DNA of 62,468 nt from MedAcidi-G1 sp002294285 (GTDB lineage: Bacteria; Actinomycetota; Acidimicrobiia; Acidimicrobiales; MedAcidi-G1), in assembly GCA_963999645.1 (NCBI GenBank), contig CAXEUY010000011.1:1-62468 (forward strand), written 5' to 3'. Of this stretch, positions 24,331 to 32,404 are shown in pieces (positions within the stretch are counted from its first letter, which is position 1; each line of letters starts with the position of its first letter). The translations under genes and the position numbers were made by a program. A model generated the notes under the pieces. That model worked only from the letters and a program-made list of their open reading frames with translations, did no database searches and was not told where the DNA came from.

Positions 24331-24816
24331 ATGTTTCTCTGGTTCTGTGTGCTTTCAATAGTAGGAACAGCTCTAATCTTCAGGAGTCCCTTTCTTGATT
24401 ACCGGTTAGTAGCCCTAGGGTCGTTATTACCTGCTGTGGAAACTACTTTGGGATTCAAATGGTTGCTCCATACTCTGATTTTCGGAGTAGCTGTTCTGGT
24501 AATGGTGATGCTTCTAGGAAAAGGAAGACGCAAAATCCAAAGAAAATTTTTACCTGTCCCTATAGGCCTATTGTCACATTTAGTTTTGGATGCTACTTGG
24601 ACTGAAAAGGAGATTTTTTGGTGGCCCTTCACAGGCCGAGAAATATTGGGCAATAGAGTTAGCCGGCTTGAATTTTCTTTACCAGTAGTAGTGACACTTG
24701 AATTGTTGGCGATCATTATCGCTCTATGGGCATGGAGAAAGTTTGATTTTAGGAATTCCAGCAACCGTTCTGCATTTATAAAATACGGCCACCTTTATTC
24801 ATTAAGGATCAATTGA
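24331..24816 (+). CDS. Integral membrane protein, possibly YdjM-like
   Basis: A 161-residue protein with about four hydrophobic spans (near 1-18, 43-62, 75-92, 113-133). H47 in L-L-H-T-L-I and the G-L-L-S-H-L-V-L-D-A-T-W segment near residue 85 resemble the His/Asp motifs of the YdjM membrane-associated hydrolase family, but the match is partial. It starts directly after the zinc-ribbon stop codon and overlaps the phosphatase gene by four bases, so the three are translationally coupled. In mycobacteria the zinc-ribbon and phosphatase genes are adjacent without this member. Confidence 0.55.
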   Translation: MFLWFCVLSIVGTALIFRSPFLDYRLVALGSLLPAVETTLGFKWLLHTLIFGVAVLVMVMLLGKGRRKIQRKFLPVPIGLLSHLVLDATWTEKEIFWWPFTGREILGNRVSRLEFSLPVVVTLELLAIIIALWAWRKFDFRNSSNRSAFIKYGHLYSLRIN

Positions 24817-25388
24817 TGTTAACCATAGTCCGCCATGGCAGAACAGAATTTAACGCAAACGGAAAACTGTTGGGAAGAAGTGACCCTGAGCTCGACAGTG
24901 TCGGCCGAGAACAAGCTGAAAATCTGGCGAGTCGCTTGGGAAAAGTTGGACTAGTAATTTCGAGCCCTTTAAAACGAACCATGGAAACTGCGAGTTATAT
25001 AAGTGACAGTGTCGAGCCAGATAACCGTTGGTTGGAGTTGGACTATGGTGAACTCGAGGGTTCTCCAATAAAAAATGTTCCAGCTGACACGTGGAAAAAA
25101 TGGCAATCAGATGTTAACTGGGCACCGCCACAAGGAGAGTCATTCAGTGAACTGAATGAGAGAGTGACCGGGGCTTGTGAAGAGTTAATAGAAATTTCGA
25201 AGAATCAGAATGTCGTAGTGGTCACCCATGTATCACCAATAAAGTCGGTATTGGCATGGGTTCTCGGCGTTGGCATTGAAATTGCATGGAGATGCCATGT
25301 CTCTCCCGCATCTTCTATGTCAATAGATACCACAAGTAATGGTCCAATCTTGCAGAACTTTAACTTGCTTAGTGAATACCACCAGTGA
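24813..25388 (+). CDS. Histidine phosphatase family protein
   Basis: A 191-residue branch-1 histidine phosphatase. The phosphohistidine motif T-I-V-R-H-G-R-T-E (His at residue 8) opens the protein. S-S-P-L-K-R-T-M-E-T-A (about 49-59), the acid E-L-D-Y-G-E-L-E-G segment and the second catalytic histidine in V-V-V-T-H-V-S-P (about 139) follow. It resembles the phosphatase half of the mycobacterial RNase H/phosphatase fusion Rv2228c; the RNase H half is absent. Substrates of this subgroup include alpha-ribazole phosphate and sugar phosphates; here undetermined. Confidence 0.85.
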   Translation: MMLTIVRHGRTEFNANGKLLGRSDPELDSVGREQAENLASRLGKVGLVISSPLKRTMETASYISDSVEPDNRWLELDYGELEGSPIKNVPADTWKKWQSDVNWAPPQGESFSELNERVTGACEELIEISKNQNVVVVTHVSPIKSVLAWVLGVGIEIAWRCHVSPASSMSIDTTSNGPILQNFNLLSEYHQ

Positions 25389-25441
25389 CAACAATCACCT
25401 AATTTTATTAACTAGAAATAGTCTTGGGTATTAGATCAGGT

Positions 25442-25453
25442 TAAAATGGGATC
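25442..25453 (+). promoter_or_regulatory. Leaderless -10 element for the small exported protein
   Basis: TAAAAT (25442-25447) followed by six bases and ATG 25454. Confidence 0.5.
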
Positions 25454-25660
25454 ATGAAAAGATACGCCGCAGTTATTTTTACAGTCACCCTGGCAGTAGC
25501 CGCTACAGGCCTCGTATCGGGAACTAATTCAGTTACGACAGCACCCTCTGTCGATGTTGAAGCTGATAACTCTAGTTGGTCACCATCAGTTGAGAACATG
25601 GTTACAAGATTGGTTCAAAACGGGATGTCAAACTCAGGAGTTTGTCCAACCTCAGCCTGA
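25454..25660 (+). CDS. Small exported hypothetical protein
   Basis: A 68-residue protein with an N-terminal signal peptide (K-R at residues 2-3, hydrophobic core about 5-22). The mature part is short, Ser/Thr/Asn-rich and acidic, with one cysteine near the C-terminus. No family is recognised. The start is supported by a leaderless -10 element. It is convergent with the metallothionein-like gene on the opposite strand. Confidence 0.5.
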   Translation: MKRYAAVIFTVTLAVAATGLVSGTNSVTTAPSVDVEADNSSWSPSVENMVTRLVQNGMSNSGVCPTSA

Positions 25661-25673
25661 TCGTAAATCGGCT

Positions 25674-25769
25674 TTAAACTTCTTCTTTCCAGCATGAACA
25701 ACCGCAGTTAACTTCTTCGGTGCATTCACAATTTGTTCCGCACGTGCAATCTGTACTTAAAGTCTCCAT
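25674..25769 (-). CDS. Metallothionein-like 31-residue cysteine-rich protein
   Basis: A 31-residue open reading frame with seven cysteines at positions 8, 10, 14, 16, 22, 24 and 26, arranged C-x-C-x3-C-x-C-x5-C-x-C-x-C. It has no histidine and a single Trp after the last cysteine. Such density of C-x-C pairs is the hallmark of metallothioneins, which bind Cu(I), Zn(II) or Cd(II) in thiolate clusters; the size recalls small copper-thioneins. The start ATG 25769 is preceded at exactly six bases by GATAAT, a near-consensus -10 element, suggesting leaderless expression. It lies about 43 bases beyond the 3' end of rnpB on the same strand. Confidence 0.65.
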   Translation of the reverse strand: METLSTDCTCGTNCECTEEVNCGCSCWKEEV

Positions 25770-25781
25770 GCAATAATTATC
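25770..25781 (-). promoter_or_regulatory. Leaderless -10 element for the metallothionein-like gene
   Basis: Minus-strand GATAAT (25781-25776), five of six matches to TATAAT, with six bases to ATG 25769. It follows the leaderless geometry seen elsewhere, though the first base is G rather than T. Confidence 0.45.
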
Positions 25782-25811
25782 GCGTATTTTAAATAAAAAC
25801 ACAATGTTTAT

Positions 25812-26160
<349 letters not shown>

Positions 26161-26296
26161 AACAAGTCTGTCTATTTATGATGAGATAAGCAACTTTATT
26201 TAATAGAAGAAGCGTTTAATATTTTCAAAATAACGCAGCTTGGTAATAGAATTTTTACAGTTCGTGGATTATTTTCCTCAAAAATACGGAGTAGTT

Positions 26297-27319
26297 ATGC
26301 TTGAACAATTTGGCGGTTGGTCTGGAGTTCTATCTGATCTCTGTGAAGGTAAAAATTTACCAAGTGAAAATACAGAGGCAGTTTTAACTGAGATTCTTTC
26401 AGGCGAAGCTGACCCTTCCCAGATAGCTGCTTTCCTCGTAGCGCTTAAAGTTAAAGGTGAGACAACCGAAGAAATTACCGGTCTTGTAAGAGCGATGCTA
26501 AATGCCGCTGAAACTCTTCCTTTGCCTGAGGGAACTATCGATATTGTTGGAACTGGAGGTTCTTCACAGAGACGTGAAGCTGCTCTTAATGTTTCGACAA
26601 TGGCGTCTTTTGTTGCAGCTGCAGCTGGAGCGGTGGTTTGCAAGCACGGCAACAGAAAAGCTTCCTCTACATCCGGAGCATTTGATCTATTGGATTCTTT
26701 GGGACTCCCGGTAGAACAAACCCCCAAAGAAGTGGCAGAACAGGTAGAAAAATACGGCTTAGGCTTCGCATTTGCGAAAACGTTTCATCCTGCAATGCGT
26801 TTTGCTGGCCCTGTAAGAGCTGGGATAGGAGTTCCCACAGTGTTTAATATTTTAGGACCCCTGTCGCATCCGGGACGACTGAAGCGCCATTTGATCGGAA
26901 CTTCTAATCTGAAAATCGCTGGACAGATGGCAGAAGTTTTAATGGCTAATGGTTCAGAACGAGCTTGGGTTGTAACTGGTGAAGATGGAGTTGATGAGAT
27001 ATCGGTAACAGGACCTTCTAACATAGTTGAGTTGAAAAATGGAGAAATTTCCGAATGGGTGCTAGACCCTGTTGATTTAGGAATTTCCTATTCTTCCCCT
27101 GATGACCTTAAAGGTGGATCAGCTGAAAAAAACGCGCAAATTGCTCGACAGATTTTTTCAGGTGCCGAAACAGGTGCAAAGCGTGAAATGGTTTTACTTA
27201 ATGCCGCTGCTGCATTGGTTGTATCGGGAGTTGTTAGTGATATAAATGAGGGTTTGAAAAAAGTTGCCGACTCAGTCGACACTGGAAGAGTTACTCAACT
27301 TCTTGATTCACTGATTTGA
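26297..27319 (+). CDS. trpD: Anthranilate phosphoribosyltransferase
   Basis: A 340-residue enzyme that joins anthranilate and PRPP in tryptophan synthesis. It shows the G-T-G-G-S-S motif (PRPP diphosphate loop, about residues 81-86), the N-V-S-T-M-A-S-F-V-A-A-A-A-G segment, K-H-G-N-R-K-A-S-S-T-S-G (about 116-127) and, near 180, G-P-V-R-A-G-I-G-V-P-T-V-F-N-I-L-G-P-L. ATG 26297 is chosen for its GGAG ribosome binding site at 26288-26291; a TTG at 26240 is an unlikely alternative. No other trp gene is nearby and no attenuator is visible in the leader. Confidence 0.93.
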   Translation: MLEQFGGWSGVLSDLCEGKNLPSENTEAVLTEILSGEADPSQIAAFLVALKVKGETTEEITGLVRAMLNAAETLPLPEGTIDIVGTGGSSQRREAALNVSTMASFVAAAAGAVVCKHGNRKASSTSGAFDLLDSLGLPVEQTPKEVAEQVEKYGLGFAFAKTFHPAMRFAGPVRAGIGVPTVFNILGPLSHPGRLKRHLIGTSNLKIAGQMAEVLMANGSERAWVVTGEDGVDEISVTGPSNIVELKNGEISEWVLDPVDLGISYSSPDDLKGGSAEKNAQIARQIFSGAETGAKREMVLLNAAAALVVSGVVSDINEGLKKVADSVDTGRVTQLLDSLI

Positions 27320-27415
27320 GTTTCTGAAAAGAAAATGGCTCCAAGTAGCCTTCCGAATAAACGGTTAACTCCTTGGAGCCATTCCTCGTTTTAGACTTTG
27401 TTTCTTTTCAGAAAC
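27320..27415. repeat. Nested inverted repeat downstream of trpD
   Basis: The 26-base stretch 27320-27345 pairs in two blocks. An outer 15-bp block (27320-27334) is complementary to 27401-27415. An inner 11-bp block (27335-27345) is complementary to 27372-27382. The loop is 26 bases and the 3' side carries an 18-base unpaired insert. The inner block (GGCTCCAAG/CTTGGAGCC) followed by a T-rich stretch could be the trpD terminator; the outer block is unexplained. Confidence 0.7.
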
Positions 27416-27666
27416 TAAATTGGAAAATCCAACATCTAAAACTGTCAGTTTCATAAATTTTTCAGGGTCACAAATTTTTGATCTGAAGCGGTGACTTCAT
27501 TTCAAATGTTTGTGTACATCCGAAAGATTTTGTAACTAACGAGACCAAGAATAGTCACAAAGCTAGAAGAATCAAGTCCGGCAATAGAAATCCACATAAA
27601 AATAAATTATTTCCACAAGAAAAATGTCTCTATACACAGACAAATCCACAGACCTGCTAGTGATCT
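27416..27666. other. Non-coding AT-rich stretch
   Basis: With the nested inverted repeat it forms the 347-base gap between trpD and the GDPD gene. I see no open reading frame of credible length, no ribosome binding site and no RNA-gene signature. Three TCCACA-containing words lie between about 27590 and 27655 but are poor DnaA boxes. Confidence 0.5.
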
Positions 27667-28443
27667 TTAATCCCACCAGGTTTTTCTCTCGATTAAAACG
27701 TCTTTGAGAGTCGAGGGCTCATCTGTCATTAGTCCATCCACTCCTAAGTCGAGCAGTTCGTGCATTTTGTCAGGGTCATCTATGGTCCACACATGGACTT
27801 GAAGACCTTTCGCATGTGCGCGCTGCACGAATTCACGTGTAACTATTTTCACTGGTCCGGAGCGTTGAGGGACTTGAAGACAGTGATATGTAAATCTTGA
27901 GTTTATTCTTGCATATTTTCCCGCTAAAAACTTCATTACAGACTTAGGTCCCGCTGAAACGCACAACTCTGGTCCCAGAGATTTGCGTATTTGCTTAAGC
28001 CTTTTGTCAGAAAAAGAACCGATACAAACACGAGATATTGAATTAGTTTTCTCAATCATTTCTATTAATGGAGTTACTACAGAATCTGATTTTGGATCAA
28101 TATTTATCTTTGCTTCAGGGAATAGTTCCAAAAGTTCAAGCAGAGTGGGAATAGTTGCATAGTTATCGATTTTGATTTGAGAGAGTTCTTTTAGAGTGAG
28201 ATCAGAAATTTTCTCTGAGATATTTGCAACTCTTTCGAGTGATTCGTCATGAAAAGCGATCACTTCTCGATCTTTGGTTAAATGAACGTCTGTTTCTAGA
28301 TACTTGTAACCAATATCTATTGCATTTTTGAATGCTGGAAGTGTGTTTTCTGGGAAAACACCTGCACCTCCTCTATGTGCAAATGGGATGGGTGTCGGAT
28401 GGTCTAGAAAGGGAAGTAATTTTGGATTCACTGAAGTGTTCAT
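27667..28443 (-). CDS. Glycerophosphodiester phosphodiesterase family protein
   Basis: A 258-residue TIM-barrel enzyme. The N-terminal H-R-G-G-A-G-V-F-P-E-N-T motif (about residues 23-34) and the Y-L-E-T-D-V-H segment (about 48-54) supply the catalytic histidine and calcium ligands; a second H in I-A-F-H-D-E-S (about 66-72) completes the site. It has no signal peptide, so it is cytosolic. It hydrolyses glycerophosphodiesters to glycerol-3-phosphate and an alcohol. A second, more divergent GDPD gene lies at 57989-58720. TAATCT six bases before ATG 28443 marks a leaderless promoter. Confidence 0.88.
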   Translation of the reverse strand: MNTSVNPKLLPFLDHPTPIPFAHRGGAGVFPENTLPAFKNAIDIGYKYLETDVHLTKDREVIAFHDESLERVANISEKISDLTLKELSQIKIDNYATIPTLLELLELFPEAKINIDPKSDSVVTPLIEMIEKTNSISRVCIGSFSDKRLKQIRKSLGPELCVSAGPKSVMKFLAGKYARINSRFTYHCLQVPQRSGPVKIVTREFVQRAHAKGLQVHVWTIDDPDKMHELLDLGVDGLMTDEPSTLKDVLIERKTWWD

Positions 28444-28455
28444 AATAAAAGATTA
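28444..28455 (-). promoter_or_regulatory. Leaderless -10 element for the GDPD gene
   Basis: Minus-strand TAATCT (28455-28450) followed by six bases and ATG 28443. It shares the 69-base divergent region with the pyk promoter. Confidence 0.55.
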
Positions 28456-28500
28456 CTCAATCTTCATAGAGTATTAACCTTTTACGGTACGACTCGAGAG

Positions 28501-28512
28501 TAGCCTTTAGTT
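28501..28512 (+). promoter_or_regulatory. Leaderless -10 element for pyk
   Basis: TAGCCT (28501-28506) followed by six bases and ATG 28513; no ribosome binding site is present. Confidence 0.5.
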
Positions 28513-29949
28513 ATGGCGCGTCGTACTAAAATTATCGCAACGATTGGTCCTGCTTCTGAGTCAGAAGAAGCAATCCGCGGACTCATTAGGGCTGGAATGG
28601 ACGTAGCGCGATTGGGTTTAGCGCATGGAAGCATAGAAGACGCAATAAGCAGATTGCAATTGATTAGGAGTATTGCAAAAGAGGAGAATAAGACAGTAGG
28701 TATTTTAGTTGACTTACCTGGTCCGAAAATTAGATTGGCTTCCTTTGGAGATTCTCCTGTTCTCTTAGCAGAAGACTCTATGGTCAAGGTTCAAATTGGT
28801 GATTCTTCAAGTAATGATTCAGTAATTCAGGTCGATTATGAAAATTTATTTAATGATGTCCACTTGGGTGATCGTCTAATCGTTGGTGATGGTCGAGGAG
28901 TAATCCAGATTGAAGAACGAAAAGAAAACCACTTAGATGCCCGCGTCATACATGGGGGAGTGTTAAGTGGAAGGCCGGGCCTTTACATACCTGCCAGCCG
29001 ATTATCTGTTTCAGCACCGACTGACTGGGATCTGCAGGCTTTAGATCGATTTTTGGAATTAGAAGTCGACATGGTAGCTCTTTCGTTTGTTCGCTCAGCT
29101 GCTGATTTGGCCAAACTTTCTTTGGATCCTCATCCGGACGGCCCTTTAGTTGTCGCAAAAATAGAAACTAGAGATGCAGTAGAAGACCTTTCGGAAATCA
29201 TTGAAGCGTCCGGAGCTGTAATGGTTGCACGAGGTGACCTTGGAAATGAATGGCCGATACAAGAACTGCCAATACTTCAAAAAGAAATTATCCGCAAGTG
29301 TATAGCCCTTGGAAGACCTGCCATTACAGCAACGCAAATGTTGGAATCGATGATCATAGCTCCGGACCCTACTCGCGCTGAAGTTTCCGATGTAGCCAAT
29401 GCTGTTTGGGATGGCACGAGTGCTTTGATGCTCTCTGGCGAAACAGCAGTCGGCGCAGATCCGGTTAATGCCCTCGAAACTATGTCACGGATAGCAGAAA
29501 GGGCCGATGATGTTTTTGATCACCGTTCCTGGGGCGAAGAATTGTCAGAAATGAGATTAACTGACACTGACGATCCGAACACATCAGTTACGGATGCTAT
29601 GACTCAAGCTACTTATCGTGCAGTTACTGAATTAGGGGTAGAAACAATTCTTTGTATTTCCGGAACAGGTTTCACAGTTCGTTCAATGGCTAGATTTAGA
29701 CCCACTGCAAGAATAATTGGATTAACTTCAGATGTGAGAACAGTAGGTCAGTTGTCATTGAGCTGGGGAACAGAGTCGATTCATTTGTCAGAAGGCGGAG
29801 ATATAGACTCACGTATCGATGCAGCTTTGCGTTTGGTGAGAGACGGTTTGGGACTCGAAGAAGGTCAGCTTGTAGCGGTTCTGGCTGGGACAAATGCTAA
29901 TGCAAGGGCGACTAATGTTCTAAGAGTCGAACAGATTCCTTTTTCTTAA
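28513..29949 (+). CDS. pyk: Pyruvate kinase
   Basis: A 478-residue glycolytic enzyme that makes ATP and pyruvate from PEP. The N-terminus K-I-I-A-T-I-G-P-A-S is canonical. The catalytic M-V-A-R-G-D-L-G segment (about 236-243), Q-K-E-I-I and T-A-T-Q-M-L-E-S-M (about 273-281) are intact. Two departures are visible: the usual R-L-N-F-S-H-G is R-L-G-L-A-H-G, and the usual G-P-E-I-R is G-P-K-I-R. The changed residues are potassium ligands and the position known to switch enzymes from K+-dependent to K+-independent, so this enzyme is probably K+-independent (inference). Confidence 0.93.
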   Translation: MARRTKIIATIGPASESEEAIRGLIRAGMDVARLGLAHGSIEDAISRLQLIRSIAKEENKTVGILVDLPGPKIRLASFGDSPVLLAEDSMVKVQIGDSSSNDSVIQVDYENLFNDVHLGDRLIVGDGRGVIQIEERKENHLDARVIHGGVLSGRPGLYIPASRLSVSAPTDWDLQALDRFLELEVDMVALSFVRSAADLAKLSLDPHPDGPLVVAKIETRDAVEDLSEIIEASGAVMVARGDLGNEWPIQELPILQKEIIRKCIALGRPAITATQMLESMIIAPDPTRAEVSDVANAVWDGTSALMLSGETAVGADPVNALETMSRIAERADDVFDHRSWGEELSEMRLTDTDDPNTSVTDAMTQATYRAVTELGVETILCISGTGFTVRSMARFRPTARIIGLTSDVRTVGQLSLSWGTESIHLSEGGDIDSRIDAALRLVRDGLGLEEGQLVAVLAGTNANARATNVLRVEQIPFS

Positions 29950-29950
29950 G

Positions 29951-30256
29951 TTAAGACTCATCGCAAAACGGGTTTTTACCTAAAGGGATTTGTATGTTCT
30001 GTCCAAAGATCTCACAACTGCACGTACTGATACAGCCCGAGAGTTCTGATCTCTCACTCCATACTCCTAGCGCTAAAGCAAAAACGATCGTGAGGAAGCT
30101 CAATTTCAGTAACAATTTACTAACAAACCTTAGGATAAGCAGCAGGATTACCCCTAAAAGCACTAACGCGACAATAGTTAAATTCTCGACAAGTTTTGGT
30201 GAAACCCATTCTGGAAGGTACTTCTCATTGTTGAGTTCAGAAATGACATTAGACAC
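29951..30256 (-). CDS. Small membrane protein with cysteine-containing tail
   Basis: A 101-residue protein with two adjacent hydrophobic spans (about residues 26-46 and 50-66) separated by a short basic turn, then a C-terminal segment with four cysteines (three clustered as C-I-S-T-C-S-C, one near the end). No family is recognised. Oxidised or metal-bound cysteines outside the membrane are possible but unproven. GTG 30256 is supported by a leaderless -10 element. It is convergent with pyk, with one base between stop codons. Confidence 0.6.
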   Translation of the reverse strand: MSNVISELNNEKYLPEWVSPKLVENLTIVALVLLGVILLLILRFVSKLLLKLSFLTIVFALALGVWSERSELSGCISTCSCEIFGQNIQIPLGKNPFCDES

Positions 30257-30268
30257 ATATGAAGATTA
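30257..30268 (-). promoter_or_regulatory. Leaderless -10 element for the gene at 30256
   Basis: Minus-strand TAATCT (30268-30263), six bases from GTG 30256. The hexamer is identical to that of the GDPD gene at 28443. Confidence 0.55.
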
Positions 30269-30342
30269 GTCAGAGTGACACTGGCATAAGTGGAGGGCCG
30301 GCAAAATGAAAGGGGATTGACATTCACTACTTGAAAAACTAA

Positions 30343-30354
30343 TAGAGTGAGGCC
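30343..30354 (+). promoter_or_regulatory. Leaderless -10 element for mobA
   Basis: TAGAGT (30343-30348) followed by six bases and GTG 30355. A TTGACA at 30317-30322 lies upstream with 20-base spacing, longer than optimal for a -35 box. Confidence 0.5.
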
Positions 30355-30945
30355 GTGGAAAATTTACTGACTAATGACTTTGGAGGAGCTGTATTAGCTG
30401 GTGGTGCTAGTGAAAGAATGGGATTCAATAAGGCCTTATTAGAGATAGACGGAGAACCCCTCGTACTTAAGGTCTTGAATTCACTAACAGAAGCAGGAAT
30501 TGTTGATTCGAAAATTGTCGGAGGTGATTTGGATTCCTACAGTGAATTCGGTTTTGGATTCATCGAAGATACTTACCCAGGTGAAGGACCGCTTGCTGGA
30601 ATAATTACTGCGTTAGATCATTACAAGAATTTAGACAAAGGCCATGTTTTTATACTTGCTTGTGATCTTCCAAATGTTTCATCATCATTTATTAATCAGA
30701 TGTGTATCGAGTCGCTTGAAGCACCAGAATCTATAGTGATTCCTACAAGCAATGGACACATGCAGTGGATGCATGCTTCATGGCCTGTCGTAATTTTAGA
30801 AAATTTGATTGAATCTTTTCAAAAGGGAGTAAGAGCTCCGTGGCGAGCATGTGAGGGCCTTCCCCTTCTGGAAATTAACTTAGCTGATAAGGACTATCTA
30901 GTTGATGTTGATTCACCACAAGATATCGCAAGGTTTTTGAAATAG
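30355..30945 (+). CDS. mobA: Molybdenum cofactor guanylyltransferase
   Basis: A 196-residue nucleotidyltransferase. The N-terminal V-L-A-G-G-A-S-E-R-M-G-F-N-K motif (about residues 10-23) is the GTP-binding loop of MobA. G-E-G-P-L-A-G-I (about 78-85) and C-D-L-P-N-V (about 104-109; metal-binding Asp) follow the family. It adds GMP to molybdopterin to form the bis-MGD precursor used by DMSO-reductase-type enzymes. The only molybdoenzyme in the window (15300-16928) is of a family that does not need this step, so its client is elsewhere. Confidence 0.85.
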   Translation: MENLLTNDFGGAVLAGGASERMGFNKALLEIDGEPLVLKVLNSLTEAGIVDSKIVGGDLDSYSEFGFGFIEDTYPGEGPLAGIITALDHYKNLDKGHVFILACDLPNVSSSFINQMCIESLEAPESIVIPTSNGHMQWMHASWPVVILENLIESFQKGVRAPWRACEGLPLLEINLADKDYLVDVDSPQDIARFLK

Positions 30946-30970
30946 AAATTGATTTGGAAGGAAGAGCAAA

Positions 30971-32131
30971 CTGATAGAAGAGAAAGATAAATATAGTCTT
31001 ATTGATTCCAATGATGCTCTTAGTGATCTTTTTACTGACCTAAAGAGTGCTGAAATTTTGGCTATTGACACCGAGTTTCATCGTGAAGGCACCTATTTTC
31101 CGAAAGTTGCTTTGATCCAAATTGCATGGAGTGATGACAACGTTGCACTCTTGGATCCGTTGTCTTGCGACTTGCAGATACTCTCAGAATTATTTGAAAC
31201 CGACATACAGTTCGTAATGCATGCCTCCGCTCAAGATCTGGAGGTTTTTCACCGAATTTGCGGAAAATTACCCAAGAAACTTTTCGATACTCAAATAGCA
31301 GCCGGTTTTCTTGGCTTATCTAACCCTTCACTTGCCATTCTTTATCAGAAATACCTTGGAATAAATCTCCCCAAGGGAGACAGGATGACGAATTGGTTGC
31401 TACGACCTCTTACGGAAAAACAAAAGTCTTATGCAGCTTCTGATGTCGCTCACTTGATCGAAATTTATGAATTGCAAAAAAATAAACTAATCGAATTGGA
31501 GCGTATTTCTTGGGTCGAAGATGAGTGTGTCGCATTCCTGGAAAAGGAGTCCCTTCGTCGCTCACCCGATCAAGCATGGCGGAAAATCAAAGAATTAAAG
31601 CGCTTGAAGGGAAGATCGAAAGATGTGGGGCGTTCAGTTTCCCGTTGGAGAGAAATGGAAGCGGCAAGATTAGATGTACCTGTAAAAAGAGTTTTATCTG
31701 ATCTGGCGATTATTTCTATTTCGCAACAGCTTCCCAAATCGGAGCATGAGCTTCGCAATATTAGGGGAATGGAAAGCCAAAAGTTGCGAAACGGATATAA
31801 CGAAGCAATTCTAGATTTAGTTAGTAATGCACCTTCTTTTCCTGAGGAAAATACAAAGGAAGATGTTAACTATAAGAATTCTGATTCGAAGGCAGCAGTT
31901 TCATTGATCACCGCTTATATCTATCAGTTAGCTCGAGATTCAGAAATCGACCCTTCATTTATTGGAACACGAAACGACATAGAGGCACTAGTTGCTGGTG
32001 AAACGGAGTCGAAGTTGATGAGTGGTTGGAGGGCAGAGCTAGTTGGTGAAGCTGCTAGCAAAATTTTGTCAGGTAAAGCCTCACTGTTTTTCGACGGCGA
32101 GAACCGGATAGTTTTAGAGCCGCGAAAATAG
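30971..32131 (+). CDS. rnd: RNase D family 3'-5' exonuclease with HRDC domain
   Basis: A 386-residue nuclease. The DEDD exonuclease core is clear: D-T-E-F-H-R-E-G-T-Y-F-P (Exo I), H-A-S-A-Q-D-L-E-V-F (Exo II) and Y-A-A-S-D-V-A-H-L (Exo III), followed by an HRDC-like helical domain (R-G-M-E). The first conventional start, TTG 31058, would remove the initial beta strand and helix (D-S-N-D-A-L-S-D-L-F). The frame is open back to 30953, and a GGAAGGAAG ribosome binding site (30956-30964) precedes CTG 30971, making CTG the best start. It trims tRNA or other RNA 3' ends. Confidence 0.8.
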   Translation: MIEEKDKYSLIDSNDALSDLFTDLKSAEILAIDTEFHREGTYFPKVALIQIAWSDDNVALLDPLSCDLQILSELFETDIQFVMHASAQDLEVFHRICGKLPKKLFDTQIAAGFLGLSNPSLAILYQKYLGINLPKGDRMTNWLLRPLTEKQKSYAASDVAHLIEIYELQKNKLIELERISWVEDECVAFLEKESLRRSPDQAWRKIKELKRLKGRSKDVGRSVSRWREMEAARLDVPVKRVLSDLAIISISQQLPKSEHELRNIRGMESQKLRNGYNEAILDLVSNAPSFPEENTKEDVNYKNSDSKAAVSLITAYIYQLARDSEIDPSFIGTRNDIEALVAGETESKLMSGWRAELVGEAASKILSGKASLFFDGENRIVLEPRK

Positions 32132-32203
32132 AAAGAAAGTGTCACATTTAAACTTAAGTATTAGCTATGATTGCTTCTTGTTGAAGTAAGTGGAGGTTTC
32201 ACG

Positions 32204-32404
32204 TTGAAAAAGGGACGTCACCGTCGTTTTGAAGAAGCGAGGGCTTTAAAACGTAACCAAGAGATGGATATTGATTCAATTTTGGAAAGTTTGAATAACG
32301 ATGAGGAAACCGAGAATAAAGATGAAGGACATTCACCTGCTTTTGAAGCATGGGCGTCAGATTTTGAAGATGAAGAGGATCATCCCGAAGAAGACAAAAC
32401 TTAA
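32204..32404 (+). CDS. Small acidic hypothetical protein
   Basis: A 66-residue soluble protein with a basic N-terminus (K-K-G-R-H-R-R-F-E-E-A-R) and a very acidic C-terminal half. The start TTG 32204 is set by a GGAGG ribosome binding site (32192-32196) seven bases upstream. No family is recognised. The charge separation would suit binding to nucleic acid or to a basic partner, but no function is claimed. It sits 72 bases after the RNase D gene and is convergent with the ClC gene, with no bases between stops. Confidence 0.55.
   Translation: MKKGRHRRFEEARALKRNQEMDIDSILESLNNDEETENKDEGHSPAFEAWASDFEDEEDHPEEDKT

Noticed and set aside
27587..27660. Three TCCACA words in an AT-rich gap, reminiscent of DnaA boxes and a replication origin
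   Set aside because: Each differs from TTATNCACA at two positions, the orientation and spacing are irregular, and no dnaA, dnaN or parAB gene is near.
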